A DNA stretch of 35,278 nt from Vicinamibacterales bacterium (GCA_025456345.1 JALOKU010000032.1:1-35278); one strand, 5' to 3'. Shown: positions 1 to 8,507, counted from the first letter of the stretch. The notes: generated by a model from the letters alone, not told the origin. Numbers and translations: made by a program.

Positions 1-3
1 GAG

Positions 4-465
4 ATGACGGCGGAGCAGCGCCTGGCCGCCGCAGACGCGCTGTGGTCAGACCCGGACTCGGTCCCCCAGCAGGTCGAGGCGGTGCAGGCCATCGCGCGGC
101 AGCTGCGCTTCCGGCCGCAGAGCGTGCTGAAGCTGGCTCCCGAGAAGCGGGCGCGGCACCTGGCCGGCCTGCGCACGGTGCCGGAGTCTCTGGCCAGCCG
201 CGCGCTGGTGGTGTACCACCTGGTCTCCAGGCGGCCGATGCTGGAGGCGTTTCTCGACCAGCTGGGCATCGCGCACGAGGACGGGCTCATCGCCGAGGGC
301 GCGAAAGACGCGCCCGACGAATCGAAGCTGCGCGAGGCCGCGGCCGCCCTGCTGGCGACGTTCCCGGCGGCCGACGTCCGCGTCTACCTGTGGACGCTCG
401 CGGCACAGGATCCGGCCACCTGGGGGCCCCTGCTGCCGATTGTCAGCGAGCTGATTCCGGCCTGA
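4..465 (+). CDS. Hypothetical alpha-helical protein
   Basis: I do not recognise a family. The 153 residues are rich in Ala and Leu, lack a signal peptide or membrane segment, and look all-helical with short amphipathic stretches, so a cytoplasmic protein is likely. The ATG lies three bases from the window edge, so an upstream start cannot be excluded and the protein may be 5'-partial. The stop is only 7 bases before the ATG of aat, and the next two genes follow closely on the same strand, so this is probably the first visible gene of an aat-udp-hydrolase operon. Third-position GC bias is as strong as in its neighbours, which supports a real gene. No function is proposed. Confidence 0.75.
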   Translation: MTAEQRLAAADALWSDPDSVPQQVEAVQAIARQLRFRPQSVLKLAPEKRARHLAGLRTVPESLASRALVVYHLVSRRPMLEAFLDQLGIAHEDGLIAEGAKDAPDESKLREAAAALLATFPAADVRVYLWTLAAQDPATWGPLLPIVSELIPA

Positions 466-472
466 TCCGGGG

Positions 473-1051
473 ATGCTCGCACCGTCGCTGCTGGTCGCCG
501 CCTACGAGGCCGGGTACTTCCCGATGGGCATGGATGACGGCGAGATCCGATGGTATTCTCCCGATCCGCGAGGCGTCCTGCCGCTCGATCGGTTTCACGC
601 CCCGCGCCGCCTGCTCCGCGTCGTCCGGTCGCGCCGGTTCGAGATCTCCGTCAACCGCGCCTTCCGGGACGTGATGGAAGCCTGCGCCGCCGATCGTGAG
701 GAAGGGACCTGGATCAACGGGGAGATTCTCGACAGCTACTGCGCGCTTCACGACCACGGTCTCGCGCACTCGGTGGAGGTGTGGGACGGCGGCCGCCTCG
801 CGGGCGGGTTGTACGGCGTGTCGCTGAACGGCGCGTTCTTCGGCGAGTCGATGTTTCACCGCGTCAGCGACGCGTCGAAGGTTGCCCTGTGGGCCCTCGT
901 CGAGCGCCTGCGCGAGAGGACGTTCGCACTGCTGGACATCCAGTGGCTGACGCCGTTTCTCGCGTCCTGCGGCGCCGTGGAGATGCCCCGGGAGCGGTAT
1001 CTGGAGGCCCTCGCGGAGGCGCTGCAGCGCGACGCGCGCTTCGACGCGTGA
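473..1051 (+). CDS. aat: Leucyl/phenylalanyl-tRNA--protein transferase
   Basis: Aat transfers Leu or Phe from aminoacyl-tRNA to the N-terminal Arg or Lys of cytoplasmic proteins, creating an N-degron read by ClpS/ClpAP. The family hallmarks are clear: the N-terminal AYxxGxFPM motif (residues 10-18), the WYSPDPRGVLP segment (27-37), and the core GGLYGVSLNGAFFGESMF (111-128). At 192 residues it is slightly shorter than typical members (about 200-235), with the difference at the N terminus. It starts 7 bases after the preceding stop with only a weak GGGG-type ribosome site, which fits translational coupling. The udp gene follows 32 bases later. No clpS or clpA is visible nearby. Confidence 0.95.
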   Translation: MLAPSLLVAAYEAGYFPMGMDDGEIRWYSPDPRGVLPLDRFHAPRRLLRVVRSRRFEISVNRAFRDVMEACAADREEGTWINGEILDSYCALHDHGLAHSVEVWDGGRLAGGLYGVSLNGAFFGESMFHRVSDASKVALWALVERLRERTFALLDIQWLTPFLASCGAVEMPRERYLEALAEALQRDARFDA

Positions 1052-1083
1052 ACGGCCGGACGTGAACGGGCGAGGAGGGCGGC

Positions 1084-1860
1084 ATGCCTGTGCGGACCGT
1101 GTATCACCTGAACATCGACTCCGACCAGATCGAAGGCGCGGCGATCGCGCTCCTGCCCGGCGACCCGGGCCGGGTGCAGGGCCTGGCCCTCACGGCGCCT
1201 TTCGAGCGAGGCCGGGAGCTTGCCAGCAAGCGGGAGTACCGCACCTGGATCGCCTACCTCGGCAGCACCCCCGTCCTGGTCACATCGACCGGGATCGGCG
1301 GGCCGTCCGCCTCGATTGCCATCGATGAACTGGCCCAGCTCGGCGTGCGGACGTTCCTGCGGGTCGGCACCACGGGCGCCATCCAGGAAGACATCGACAT
1401 CGGCACCGTCGTGATCACGACAGGAGCGGTCCGCCTCGACGGCGCGTCCACGCACTACGCGCCGATCGAGTACCCGGCGGTGGCGCACCCGGACGTCGTG
1501 CAGGCCGCGGCGGCGGCGGCCGCAGGGCTGGGTGTGCCCTTCCGCACGGGCGTCAGCGCGTCGACGGACACGTTCTATCCGGGCCAGGAGCGGTACGACT
1601 CGTTCTCGGGATACGTGCCCCGCCGGTTCCAGGGCATCACCGAGGAATGGCGCCGGCTGCACGTCCTGAACTACGAGATGGAGTCGTCGACGGTGCTGAC
1701 GCTCACCGCGGCCATGGGACTGCGCGGCGGCTGCGTCGCCGGGGTCGTCGTCAACCGGGCCCGCAGCGAGAACGTGACGAAGGCCGACCTCGAGGCCGGC
1801 GAATCCAACGCCGTGAAGGTGGCCGTCGCGGCGGTGGCGCGCCTCGTCGCGGGACGGTGA
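1084..1860 (+). CDS. udp: Uridine phosphorylase
   Basis: Catalyses reversible phosphorolysis of uridine to uracil and ribose-1-phosphate in pyrimidine salvage. The 258 residues align end to end with the E. coli enzyme family: the phosphate-binding LPGDPGR (24-30), STGIGGPSASIAI, the IGTTGAIQ-like RVGTTGAIQ segment, TDTFYPGQERYDS (uracil-recognising QxR region), and the ribose-binding NYEMESS. This is the hexameric NP-I fold and is cytoplasmic. A strong GAGGAGGG ribosome site sits 8 bases before the ATG. The hydrolase gene begins 5 bases after its stop. A uridine kinase is encoded 4 kb away on the other strand, so both salvage arms for uridine are present in the window. Confidence 0.96.
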   Translation: MPVRTVYHLNIDSDQIEGAAIALLPGDPGRVQGLALTAPFERGRELASKREYRTWIAYLGSTPVLVTSTGIGGPSASIAIDELAQLGVRTFLRVGTTGAIQEDIDIGTVVITTGAVRLDGASTHYAPIEYPAVAHPDVVQAAAAAAAGLGVPFRTGVSASTDTFYPGQERYDSFSGYVPRRFQGITEEWRRLHVLNYEMESSTVLTLTAAMGLRGGCVAGVVVNRARSENVTKADLEAGESNAVKVAVAAVARLVAGR

Positions 1861-1865
1861 GCGGC

Positions 1866-2609
1866 ATGAGCGACGTCGAGCTGCGGTTCCTCGGTACCGG
1901 AGACGCGTTCGGCAGCGGCGGCCGGCTGCACAGCTGCACGTTCATCAGGTCGGCGGAGGGGGACGCCCTCGTCGACTGCGGGCCCTCCGTCCTCGCGGCC
2001 CTCCGGCGCGAATCGCTCGACCCCAACGCCGTGGACGCCATCCTCGTCACGCACCTTCACGGGGACCACTTTGGCGGCGTGCCGTTCCTGCTGATGGACG
2101 CCCACTACGCGGCCGGCCGCACGCGGCCGCTCGTCATCGCGGGTCCGGCCGGCGTGGCCAACGCGGTGGCGCGCGCGCTCGATGTGCTGTTTCCGGGATC
2201 GGGCGGCCTGATGCCGCGGTTTCCGGTGACGTACGTCGAATGGCGCGACAGGGAGGCCGTCGGCGCCGGGCCGGTGCGCGTGACGCCGTTCCAGGTGCGG
2301 CACTCGACCCACACGCCGTGCTACGGGCTGCGTGTCGAGAGCGCCGGGCGCGTGCTGGCGTTTTCCGGCGACACGGAGTGGACCGACGCGCTCATCGAGC
2401 TCTCGTCCGGCGCGGATCTGTTCGTGTGCGAATGCTCCGGGTACGAGAGCGCGCCGCCGCATCACCTCGACTTCCTCACGCTCGAGCGGCACCGATCGGC
2501 CCTGACGTGCCGCCGCCTGCTCCTCACGCACATGGGGGAAGCCATGCTGGCGCGGGCCGAGGCGCTTGGGCTCGACGCGGCGTCCGACGGCCTTGTCCTG
2601 ACGATCTGA
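1866..2609 (+). CDS. Metallo-beta-lactamase-fold hydrolase (RNase Z-like)
   Basis: A 247-residue MBL-fold protein of the RNase Z/ElaC or phosphodiesterase-like branch. The metal-site motifs appear in order: THLHGDHFGG (HxHxDH at 63-68), a central His in RHSTH (146), Asp169 in FSGDTEW, and the final His in LLLTHMG (222). It lacks the long exosite arm of true RNase Z and is shorter than ElaC (about 305 residues), so a general MBL hydrolase or small-molecule phosphodiesterase is more likely than tRNA 3' processing. I chose the ATG 5 bases after the udp stop because MSDVELRFLGTGDAFG matches the normal N-terminal strand of the family. The frame is open further upstream, but only within udp. Confidence 0.85.
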   Translation: MSDVELRFLGTGDAFGSGGRLHSCTFIRSAEGDALVDCGPSVLAALRRESLDPNAVDAILVTHLHGDHFGGVPFLLMDAHYAAGRTRPLVIAGPAGVANAVARALDVLFPGSGGLMPRFPVTYVEWRDREAVGAGPVRVTPFQVRHSTHTPCYGLRVESAGRVLAFSGDTEWTDALIELSSGADLFVCECSGYESAPPHHLDFLTLERHRSALTCRRLLLTHMGEAMLARAEALGLDAASDGLVLTI

Positions 2610-2624
2610 CCCGCACGCTTCACG

Positions 2625-3782
2625 TCAGAGGGCAGCCCCAAGGATCGCGACGAGCTGGTCGGTGCCGAGGGCGACCGGGTTGCCCTTCATGCTGCTCGAG
2701 TGCTGCGCCTGCTCGGCGATGGCCGGGAGGCCTGCAGCCTCCACGCCGAACTCGCCCAGGCGCGGGACGCCCAGGCGTTCGACAATGCCGCGGAGCCAGG
2801 CGACAGCGGCGTCGGCCTCGGCGTCAGCTCTGCCCAGCAGCAGGCGACCGATTTCGTCGGCGCGTGCGAGCGCGTGGGTTGTGCCGCCACCGCCGCGCAT
2901 GGCGCGGAGATTGGCCGCCATCACGTGCGGCAGCAGCGTGGCGCACAGGGCGCCGTGCGGCGCGTGGACCATGCCGCCGAGTGGGGCGGCCAGGCCGTGC
3001 ACCGCGCCCAGCCCCGCGTTGGCCAGGGCCAGGCCGCCGAAGAGACTGGCCAGCGACATGTCGGCGCGCGCGGCGGCATCGTGCCCGTCACGGCATGCGC
3101 GTTCGAGCGATCGGGCCACGCGCCCGATCCCGTCCCGGCACAGCGCATCCGTTATCGCGTTCGCGCGCGCGGAGAGAAACGGCTCGATGAGTTGCGTCAG
3201 CGCGTCCAGGCCGGTCGTGGCGGTGATGGCGGGCGGGAGGCCGTACGTCAGCACGGGGTCGATGACCGCGAGACGTGGCAGCATCAGCGGGCTTCGAAGG
3301 CTGACCTTCAGCCGCCGCTCGGGCACCGACAGCACGGCGTTCCGCGTGACCTCGGATCCGGTGCCTGCCGTTGTCGGGACCGCGATGAGCGGAAGGGGAG
3401 CGTTGCCCATCGCCTTGCCGGCGCCGACGATTTCCAGGTAATCGATGGGGTCGCCTTCGTTGGCTGCCAGCGCGGCGATCGCCTTGGCGGCGTCGATCGC
3501 GCTGCCCCCGCCGAGACCAACGACCACCTGGACCGACCTGCGCCGGGCGAGGTCCGCGGCGCCGGACACGAACGCGAACTCAGGCTCCCCGTCGACGCAC
3601 AGCAGGACCACTTTCGCGTCCCGCTTCTCGAGCCCCTCCACGAGCGACTCCGCCCTGCCTGGATCACGACCCGTGACGACGAGCACCACGGAGCCGAGTT
3701 CGGCGGCCCAAACGGGGATGGACGCCGCCGAGCCTTCGCCGAAGACGATGCGGCCGGCGGTGGCGAATTCGAAGGGTGTCAC
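2625..3782 (-). CDS. Iron-containing (type III) alcohol dehydrogenase
   Basis: A 385-residue member of the group III metal-dependent alcohol dehydrogenases, which oxidise alcohols or reduce aldehydes with NAD(P). Visible motifs are [11 protein letters not shown] (91-101, nucleotide binding), [11 protein letters not shown] (136-146), GLDALTQ (191-197) and the metal-binding pair in [10 protein letters not shown] (His262) and HAPHG (His276). The position after Asp193 that is usually His (GLDALTH) is Gln197, so one classical iron ligand is replaced. The start is GTG and overlaps the TGA of the preceding gene by 4 bases, indicating translational coupling with the LsrG-like protein. The substrate is unknown; the coupling suggests a shared small carbonyl substrate. 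Confidence 0.88.
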   Translation of the reverse strand: MTPFEFATAGRIVFGEGSAASIPVWAAELGSVVLVVTGRDPGRAESLVEGLEKRDAKVVLLCVDGEPEFAFVSGAADLARRRSVQVVVGLGGGSAIDAAKAIAALAANEGDPIDYLEIVGAGKAMGNAPLPLIAVPTTAGTGSEVTRNAVLSVPERRLKVSLRSPLMLPRLAVIDPVLTYGLPPAITATTGLDALTQLIEPFLSARANAITDALCRDGIGRVARSLERACRDGHDAAARADMSLASLFGGLALANAGLGAVHGLAAPLGGMVHAPHGALCATLLPHVMAANLRAMRGGGGTTHALARADEIGRLLLGRADAEADAAVAWLRGIVERLGVPRLGEFGVEAAGLPAIAEQAQHSSSMKGNPVALGTDQLVAILGAAL

Positions 3783-4111
3783 GGCCGCTCCGTTGGCGGG
3801 CGCATGCCGTAGGCATCGTCAGCGGGGAAGAGGTTCGCGTACTTCGTGCTCGAGCGCGGCTCGGCCATCATCGGCGCCACCGCGTCGCGCCACGCGGCGT
3901 AGTGCGCCGTCTCCTTGTGCGCCGCGATGGCGTCTGCCGTCCGGTAGGCCTCGACCAGCACGAAGCGGGTCGGGTCGTCCTGCTGCTGGATGACGTCGAA
4001 GCGCGCGACGCCAGGCTCGTTCACGCTGTTCGCCGCGTTGATGAGCGTGGCCGCCTTGAACACCTCGACCGCGTCGGGCCGGACGTGGACGTGAACGTGG
4101 ATGACGTGCAT
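3779..4111 (-). CDS. LsrG-like antibiotic-biosynthesis-monooxygenase fold protein
   Basis: A 110-residue dimeric ferredoxin-like (ABM) protein. It resembles LsrG, the phospho-autoinducer-2 isomerase, along its length: an N-terminal HVxVHV strand, [23 protein letters not shown], the [11 protein letters not shown] segment that carries the catalytic-region histidines, and a C-terminal segment ending NLFPAD. Other family members are quinol monooxygenases, and no lsr kinase or transporter is nearby, so AI-2 degradation is not established. Its TGA overlaps the GTG start of the iron alcohol dehydrogenase, so the two are made together. The N terminus is unusually histidine-rich ([10 protein letters not shown]). 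It is cytoplasmic, with no signal peptide. Confidence 0.85.
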   Translation of the reverse strand: MHVIHVHVHVRPDAVEVFKAATLINAANSVNEPGVARFDVIQQQDDPTRFVLVEAYRTADAIAAHKETAHYAAWRDAVAPMMAEPRSSTKYANLFPADDAYGMRPPTERP

Positions 4112-4184
4112 GGCGAGGGTGATTCTACATCCGGGATTCCCGCCTTCGCCCGATCCGAGCGCTCCGGGCTACGACGTGGCAAGC

Positions 4185-4212
4185 GGGATTCGGGATTCGG
4201 GACTCGGAACTC
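4185..4212. repeat. Tandem heptamer repeat, four copies
   Basis: Four consecutive 7-base units read gggattc, gggattc, gggactc, ggaactc. A fifth isolated gggattc lies at 4133-4139 in the same 199-base divergent gap between the LsrG-like gene and the SRPBCC gene. Apart from this, the gap (4112-4310) shows no coding potential and no convincing promoter hexamers. Confidence 0.6.
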
Positions 4213-4310
4213 GAGCTGGAGATCGACGTACGAGGAAGGGTGGAAGGCGCAGAAACCACCCAGGACCCGCGGCCCATTGAACAGCGTCAGATAAAGAAAC
4301 ACGAGGCCTC

Positions 4311-4817
4311 ATGATCGACGATCCCATCATCCACGAGCGCGTCGCGGGCGAGCCCGGCACCTATATCCTGCGGGCGTCGATGCACCTGCCGAAACCGCGC
4401 GCCGAGGTCTTTGCGTTCTTTTCGGACGCCCGGAACCTCGAAGTCATCACGCCCGCGAGCCTGAAGTTCAGGATCCTCACGCCCGGCCCGGTTGCCATGG
4501 CTCCGGGGACGCTCATCGATTACCGGATTGCGGTCAATGGGGTTCCGGTGAAGTGGCGGACGCTGATTTCGAGATGGTCGCCGCCTGACGCGTTCGTGGA
4601 CGAACAGCTGAAGGGTCCGTACTCGCGTTGGATTCACACCCACCGCTTCCGCGACGCGGTGGATGGCGGGACGATTATCGACGACGAGGTGCGCTACCGC
4701 CTGCCGCTCGACCCGTTCGGCCGGCTGGCACACCCGCTCGTCCGACGCCAACTGGACGGCATCTTCCGATTCCGGCAACAGCGCGTGCGGGAACTCCTGT
4801 CGCCACCCGGGGCCTGA
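4311..4817 (+). CDS. SRPBCC (START-like) ligand-binding protein
   Basis: A 168-residue helix-grip protein of the SRPBCC superfamily (polyketide cyclase/dehydrase-like). Typical elements are [20 protein letters not shown] near residues 20-40 (the first strand and helix), [12 protein letters not shown], the Trp/Pro-rich central strands, and a long C-terminal helix beginning [20 protein letters not shown]. Proteins of this subtype often sit beside NAD-dependent epimerases or photolyases and probably bind a hydrophobic ligand, but no partner is adjacent here. The gene stands alone between a divergent and a convergent neighbour. No signal peptide is present. The ligand is unknown. Confidence 0.8.
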   Translation: MIDDPIIHERVAGEPGTYILRASMHLPKPRAEVFAFFSDARNLEVITPASLKFRILTPGPVAMAPGTLIDYRIAVNGVPVKWRTLISRWSPPDAFVDEQLKGPYSRWIHTHRFRDAVDGGTIIDDEVRYRLPLDPFGRLAHPLVRRQLDGIFRFRQQRVRELLSPPGA

Positions 4818-4885
4818 AGACCCCGGGCTGCACGTCCCGAAGACCTCGTGCTCCAGTCCTGATGAGCGGCCGGGCCTTCAGGCCC
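4810..4885. terminator. Inverted repeat between convergent genes, possible bidirectional terminator
   Basis: A 10-base perfect inverted repeat pairs gggcctgaag (4810-4819, overlapping the SRPBCC stop) with cttcaggccc (4876-4885). The right arm also folds on itself as gggcc-ttca-ggccc (4872-4885). There is no U-tract, so this is a terminator-like structure rather than a proven intrinsic terminator. It lies between the convergent SRPBCC and YpfJ-like genes. Confidence 0.4.
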
Positions 4886-4898
4886 AGCGCTCGGCCGT

Positions 4899-5771
4899 CT
4901 ACTGCCCAAACGTGTCGCAGGCAGCGATGCGGCCGGACTCGAGGCCGCGCCTGAACCACTCGACGCGCTGGGCCGACGAGCCGTGCGTGAACTTCTCGGG
5001 GTGCACGCCGCGCCCGGACATCCGCTGGATCCGGTCGTCGCCGATGGCCGCCGCCGCGTTGAGGCCCGCTTCCACGTCGCCTGCTTCGAGGATGTTCCGC
5101 TGCGCGGTGGAGTGGCCCCAGACGCCGGCGAGGCAGTCGGCCTGCAGTTCCAGCCGCACCGACAGCTCGTTGGCCAGGCCGGGCCGCTGCTGCTGGGCCC
5201 TCCGCATCTGGCTGTCGATGCCGAGGACGTTCTGGATGTGGTGGCCGTACTCGTGGGCGATCACGTACGCCTGGGCGAAATCCCCGGCCGCGCCGAATCG
5301 CGACTTCAAGTCGTCGTAGAAGCTCAGATCGATGTAGACCTTCCGATCCCCCGGGCAATAGAACGGCCCCGACGCCGCGTCGGCGAAACCGCAGGCCGAC
5401 CGGACGGCGTCCCTGAAGAGCACCAGGTTGGTCGGCGGGTACTCCGTGTTGGCTTCCCGGGGCAGGACGGCCGTCCAGGTGTCCTGGACGTCGTTCACGA
5501 CGAACTTCACGAACTCGTAGCGCTCCTTCTCCACGGGTGACATGGTGGCGGGCGGTGCCGAGGGCGCGCTCTCCGTCATCGTCGTGTCAGCCGGCAGGTC
5601 GCCGAGCAGGGAGAAGAAGTTCTGCTTGAACAGCAGGCTCAGGATGCCGATGATGATCAGCCCTCCCAACCCGATGCGCACGCCGCCGCCCCCGAACCCG
5701 CCAGACCCTCCGCCGGTGGATCCCCGGCGGTCCTCGATGTGCTGATCGCTTGTTCCGCGCTGCCACCGCAT
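4899..5771 (-). CDS. ypfJ: Membrane-anchored neutral zinc metallopeptidase, YpfJ family
   Basis: A 290-residue YpfJ/KPN_02809-type zinc peptidase. After a hydrophilic start with a Gly-rich stretch (19-30) comes one membrane segment (about 34-49), then a soluble domain predicted outside the cytoplasm. The zinc motif HEYGHH (173-178) and the third-ligand region RLELQADC (206-213) are intact. Family features CGFADAASGPFYCPGDRKVYIDLSF (127-151) and the C-terminal ANACDTF-like IAACDTFGQ are present. The substrate and role are not well established in this family; maintenance of the cell envelope is a reasonable guess. It lies 70 bases downstream of udk on the same strand and may be co-transcribed with it. 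Confidence 0.9.
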   Translation of the reverse strand: MRWQRGTSDQHIEDRRGSTGGGSGGFGGGGVRIGLGGLIIIGILSLLFKQNFFSLLGDLPADTTMTESAPSAPPATMSPVEKERYEFVKFVVNDVQDTWTAVLPREANTEYPPTNLVLFRDAVRSACGFADAASGPFYCPGDRKVYIDLSFYDDLKSRFGAAGDFAQAYVIAHEYGHHIQNVLGIDSQMRRAQQQRPGLANELSVRLELQADCLAGVWGHSTAQRNILEAGDVEAGLNAAAAIGDDRIQRMSGRGVHPEKFTHGSSAQRVEWFRRGLESGRIAACDTFGQ

Positions 5772-5841
5772 ACGCCCCTCCCGTCAGGCTGGTGAATGCT
5801 CGATGTCTTCCCACTCTAGCAAACAAAGGAACGCTCGGGCG

Positions 5842-6465
5842 CTACCCGTGCGCCAGACTGCGGATGAGCGTCAGCAGCATGTCGATCGCCACCGTGTTGT
5901 GCCCGCCCTGCGGCACGATGACATCCGCGTACCGCTTGCTCGGTTCGACAAAGTCCAGGTGCATCGGTTTCACGGTGCTCAAGTACTGCTCGACTACCGA
6001 CTCCATCGTCCGGCCCCGTTCCGCGACGTCCCGCCTGAGCCGCCGGATGAACCGGATGTCGTCGTCGGCGTCCACGAACACCTTGACGTCGAGCAGGCTG
6101 CGCAGCGCGGCGTCGGTGAAGATCAGAATGCCCTCGACGATGATGGCCCGGCGCGGCTGGACGAGATCGGTGGCGGAGAGCCGCGCGTAGCGGGCGAAGT
6201 CGTAGAGCGGCACCTCCACGGCCTTCCCCGCCCGCAACTGCTCGAGGTGCCGGACCATCAGGTCGGTTTCGAGCGAATCGGGATGGTCGTAGTTGAGGGC
6301 GGCACGCTCTTCCAGCCGCAGGTCGCTGCGATAGCGGTAGTAACGGTCGTGCTCGAGCACCGTCACCTGGTCGGGGCCGAGGCTCTCGACGATCCGCCGC
6401 ACGACGGTCGTCTTGCCCGATCCCGACCCGCCCGCCACACCGATGACCACTGGACCCGCCGCCAT
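5842..6465 (-). CDS. udk: Uridine kinase
   Basis: A 207-residue cytoplasmic enzyme that phosphorylates uridine and cytidine with ATP or GTP in pyrimidine salvage. The P-loop GGSGSGKTT (12-20) follows the first strand, then EHDRYY (38-43, the LDDYY-like catalytic and nucleoside region), NYDHPDSLETDL (58-69), PLYDFARYAR (86-95), VEGILIF (110-116) and the lid RRLRRDVAERGR (141-152). I chose the ATG at 6465 because a GGAGG site lies 5 bases upstream and the first residues reach the P-loop at the normal distance. The open frame extends far upstream inside the aminotransferase gene, but that is a chance shadow. It lies 23 bases behind the aminotransferase, so an operon is likely. Confidence 0.95.
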   Translation of the reverse strand: MAAGPVVIGVAGGSGSGKTTVVRRIVESLGPDQVTVLEHDRYYRYRSDLRLEERAALNYDHPDSLETDLMVRHLEQLRAGKAVEVPLYDFARYARLSATDLVQPRRAIIVEGILIFTDAALRSLLDVKVFVDADDDIRFIRRLRRDVAERGRTMESVVEQYLSTVKPMHLDFVEPSKRYADVIVPQGGHNTVAIDMLLTLIRSLAHG

Positions 6466-6488
6466 GTGTGCCTCCGTTCCGTGCTTCT

Positions 6489-7643
6489 TCACACGGCGCG
6501 CAATCGCGCCGCCGCCTGCTCGAGTGTCTCGTCCTTCTTCGCGAAACAGAACCTCAGCACGCGTGGCGCCTCGCTGTTGTAGAGGAAGGCCGACGTCGGG
6601 ATCGACGCGACGCCGTGCTCTTTCAACAGCCGCATCGCGAACGCCGCGTCGCCTTCGCCGCTGATCGCCGAGTAGTCGAGGATCTGGAAGTACGTGCCCC
6701 GGCTCGGGACCGGCGTGAAGCGCGAGCCTTCGAGCAGCGCGAGGAACCGGTCGCGCTTCTCCTGGTAGAACGCGGCGAGGTCGTCGTAGTGCGCGCGCCG
6801 CCTGGTGAACTCCGCGTACGCATGCTGGGCCGGCGTGTTCGTGGCGAACGTCACGAACTGGTGCACGCGCTGAATCTCGGCCGTCAGGGCCTGCGGCGCG
6901 GCGATGTACCCGACCTTCCAGCCGGTCGTGTGATACGTCTTGCCGAACGAACTCACCACGCAGGTCCGTTCCCGCAGCGCGGGATGCCGCGCGAGGCTCT
7001 CGTGGCGCGCCCCGTCGAACACGATGTGCTCGTAGACCTCGTCGCTCAGCACGATCACGCCCGTGCCGTCGAGCGCCGACGCCAGCGCCCGCAGGTCGTC
7101 GGCCTGCAGAATCGCGCCGGTGGGGTTGTGCGGCGAGTTCACGATGAGGAGGCGCGTGCGAGGCGAGAGCAGGCGGCGGACCTGGTCCCAGTCGATGCGA
7201 TAGTCGGGCGCGCGCAGCGTGACGAAGCGGGGGGTGCCGCCGTTGAGCCGCACCACCGGGACGTACGCGTCGTAGCACGGCTCGAAGAGCACCACCTCGT
7301 CGCCGGGCCGCACGAATGCCGAGATGATGTCGAACAGCGCCTCGGTGGCGCCCGAGGTCACCGTCAACTCGGTGGCCGGGTCATACTCCGCGCCATAGAG
7401 ACGACGGATCTTCGCCGCCAGCGCCTCGCGCAGGGCGAGCACGCCCGGCATCGGGGCGTACTGGTTGTCGCCGGCCTGCATGTGCCGGTGGACGGCTTCG
7501 ACCAGTTCCGGGTCGCAGGCGAAGTCGGGGAACCCCTGCGAGAGGTTGAGGGCGCCATGTTCGTTGGCCAGCCGGGTCATCACCGCGAAGATGCTGACGC
7601 CGACGTCGGGGAGTTTGGAGGCGATGCGGGCCGGGGTGTCCAT
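6489..7643 (-). CDS. ybdL: Methionine-type PLP aminotransferase
   Basis: A 384-residue fold-type I aminotransferase close to E. coli YbdL and kynurenine aminotransferases, which transfer the amino group of methionine and some aromatic amino acids to 2-oxo acids. Signatures: LSQGFPDF (34-41), TSGATEALF, SPHNPTG (170-176, PLP and carboxylate contacts), SDEVYEH (200-206) and the Schiff-base lysine K235 in SSFGKTYHTTGWKVGY. The VHQFVTFATNTPAQ segment is typical of the YbdL group rather than aspartate aminotransferases. A GGAAGG site precedes the ATG. It heads a probable operon with udk and ypfJ. A role in methionine salvage is possible, but no other salvage gene is in view. Confidence 0.88.
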   Translation of the reverse strand: MDTPARIASKLPDVGVSIFAVMTRLANEHGALNLSQGFPDFACDPELVEAVHRHMQAGDNQYAPMPGVLALREALAAKIRRLYGAEYDPATELTVTSGATEALFDIISAFVRPGDEVVLFEPCYDAYVPVVRLNGGTPRFVTLRAPDYRIDWDQVRRLLSPRTRLLIVNSPHNPTGAILQADDLRALASALDGTGVIVLSDEVYEHIVFDGARHESLARHPALRERTCVVSSFGKTYHTTGWKVGYIAAPQALTAEIQRVHQFVTFATNTPAQHAYAEFTRRRAHYDDLAAFYQEKRDRFLALLEGSRFTPVPSRGTYFQILDYSAISGEGDAAFAMRLLKEHGVASIPTSAFLYNSEAPRVLRFCFAKKDETLEQAAARLRAV

Positions 7644-7792
7644 CAGCCTTCCAACTTACGCACCGCTCCGCCTTTCGTCAAACGGAAACCGTTACGCGAT
7701 CCGGAAGGGGCGAAGGGCGTGTTTACTGACGGTCGCAAGAAGACCTGAGAAATGAGGCAGGTTGCGCCGCTGGTACGGATCATGCTCAAATT

Positions 7793-8389
7793 ATGAACAG
7801 CGCCAGCAACTTGCCGGACCACCGGCAGCCAGCGCCGCAGACGGCCCCCATGACGACCGCAGTTTCAGCCACGAACCGTGCCGCCACGAGGCCGGACGAC
7901 CTCCTCGCGACGGCCCTGCGTGCGCTCGGCCGCCTGGGGTTCGCCGCGCTGGCCCTGTTTCACGGCTGGCTCCTCGGCGCGCACCTGCTCGACGGGCGCG
8001 CATTCGCGCCGGCCACGGCCATCCGCTGGGCCCTCGCGCTGCTGGTCCTTGTGGGCTTCCGGGCGCTCAGCCGTCGAGGCCTCCCGCTGTTCTTCGGCCG
8101 GCGCGCCGTCGGTCTCTGGCTGCTCGTGGTCATCATCCACTGCAGCGCGGCCTGGGAAGGCGGGGCCGCCGCCGCGCTCGACAGGGCGATTCCCGAATCC
8201 GTCACGGCGCTGGCCCAGTTCTCGGCCGCCACCGCCGTGCTTGGGCTGGCGCTCGCCGCGGCCCTCGCCTCGGCGGCCCAGCCGTGGGCCGGAGGCCGCC
8301 CCGCATTCTCCGTTCCCGTCCCCGTCGCCGGACTTCCTGCATCCGGCTTCCGCTACGGCTTCTCGCCCCGCCCTCCGCCTCTCGCCTGA
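7793..8389 (+). CDS. Small multi-pass membrane protein next to a TonB receptor
   Basis: I do not recognise a family. The 198 residues hold four likely membrane helices (about 46-66, 76-93, 105-120 and 140-162) after a polar 40-residue N terminus, and end in a Pro/aromatic tail (SGFRYGFSPRPPP). A His-Cys pair (H116-C117) lies within the third helix. No ribosome site precedes the ATG at 7793. The ATG at 7850 is an alternative start that would remove 19 polar residues and keep all helices. It lies 157 bases upstream of the TonB receptor on the same strand and may be co-transcribed, suggesting a linked role in uptake or handling of the receptor's ligand; this is only inference. Confidence 0.65.
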   Translation: MNSASNLPDHRQPAPQTAPMTTAVSATNRAATRPDDLLATALRALGRLGFAALALFHGWLLGAHLLDGRAFAPATAIRWALALLVLVGFRALSRRGLPLFFGRRAVGLWLLVVIIHCSAAWEGGAAAALDRAIPESVTALAQFSAATAVLGLALAAALASAAQPWAGGRPAFSVPVPVAGLPASGFRYGFSPRPPPLA

Positions 8390-8474
8390 CCGTTCGCGAT
8401 CCGGCTGATTTCGAACAGCGCCGTCCGGGTGACCTTCGTCGCCCGGCCCGGATTCATGGGAGACGGCTTGATGA

Positions 8475-8507
8475 CCTGCGCGGCGGCCCGGCCGGGCCGC
8501 GGGCAGG
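8475..8507 (+). promoter_or_regulatory. Strong hairpin ahead of the TonB receptor gene
   Basis: An 18-base perfect palindrome, GCGGCCCGGCCGGGCCGC (8483-8500), is flanked by cctgc (8475-8479) and gcagg (8503-8507), which extend the stem with a small internal bulge. It sits 40 bases before the receptor ATG. The right flank can also pair with the next five bases (cctgc, 8508-8512), so alternative folds exist. It could act as an attenuator or an operator. No U-tract follows. Confidence 0.4.

Noticed and set aside
1866..2609. Assignment of the MBL-fold protein as RNase Z
   Set aside because: It is about 60 residues shorter than RNase Z and lacks an obvious exosite arm.
3779..4111. Assignment of the small ABM-fold protein as true LsrG in quorum-signal degradation
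   Set aside because: Sequence resemblance is good, but no lsr transporter, kinase or aldolase is nearby and the fold is shared by many monooxygenases.
5842..7278. A 478-codon minus-strand frame that would fuse an N-terminal extension to uridine kinase
   Set aside because: The extension is the aminotransferase gene read in another frame. A ribosome site and ATG at 6465 give a normal-length uridine kinase.
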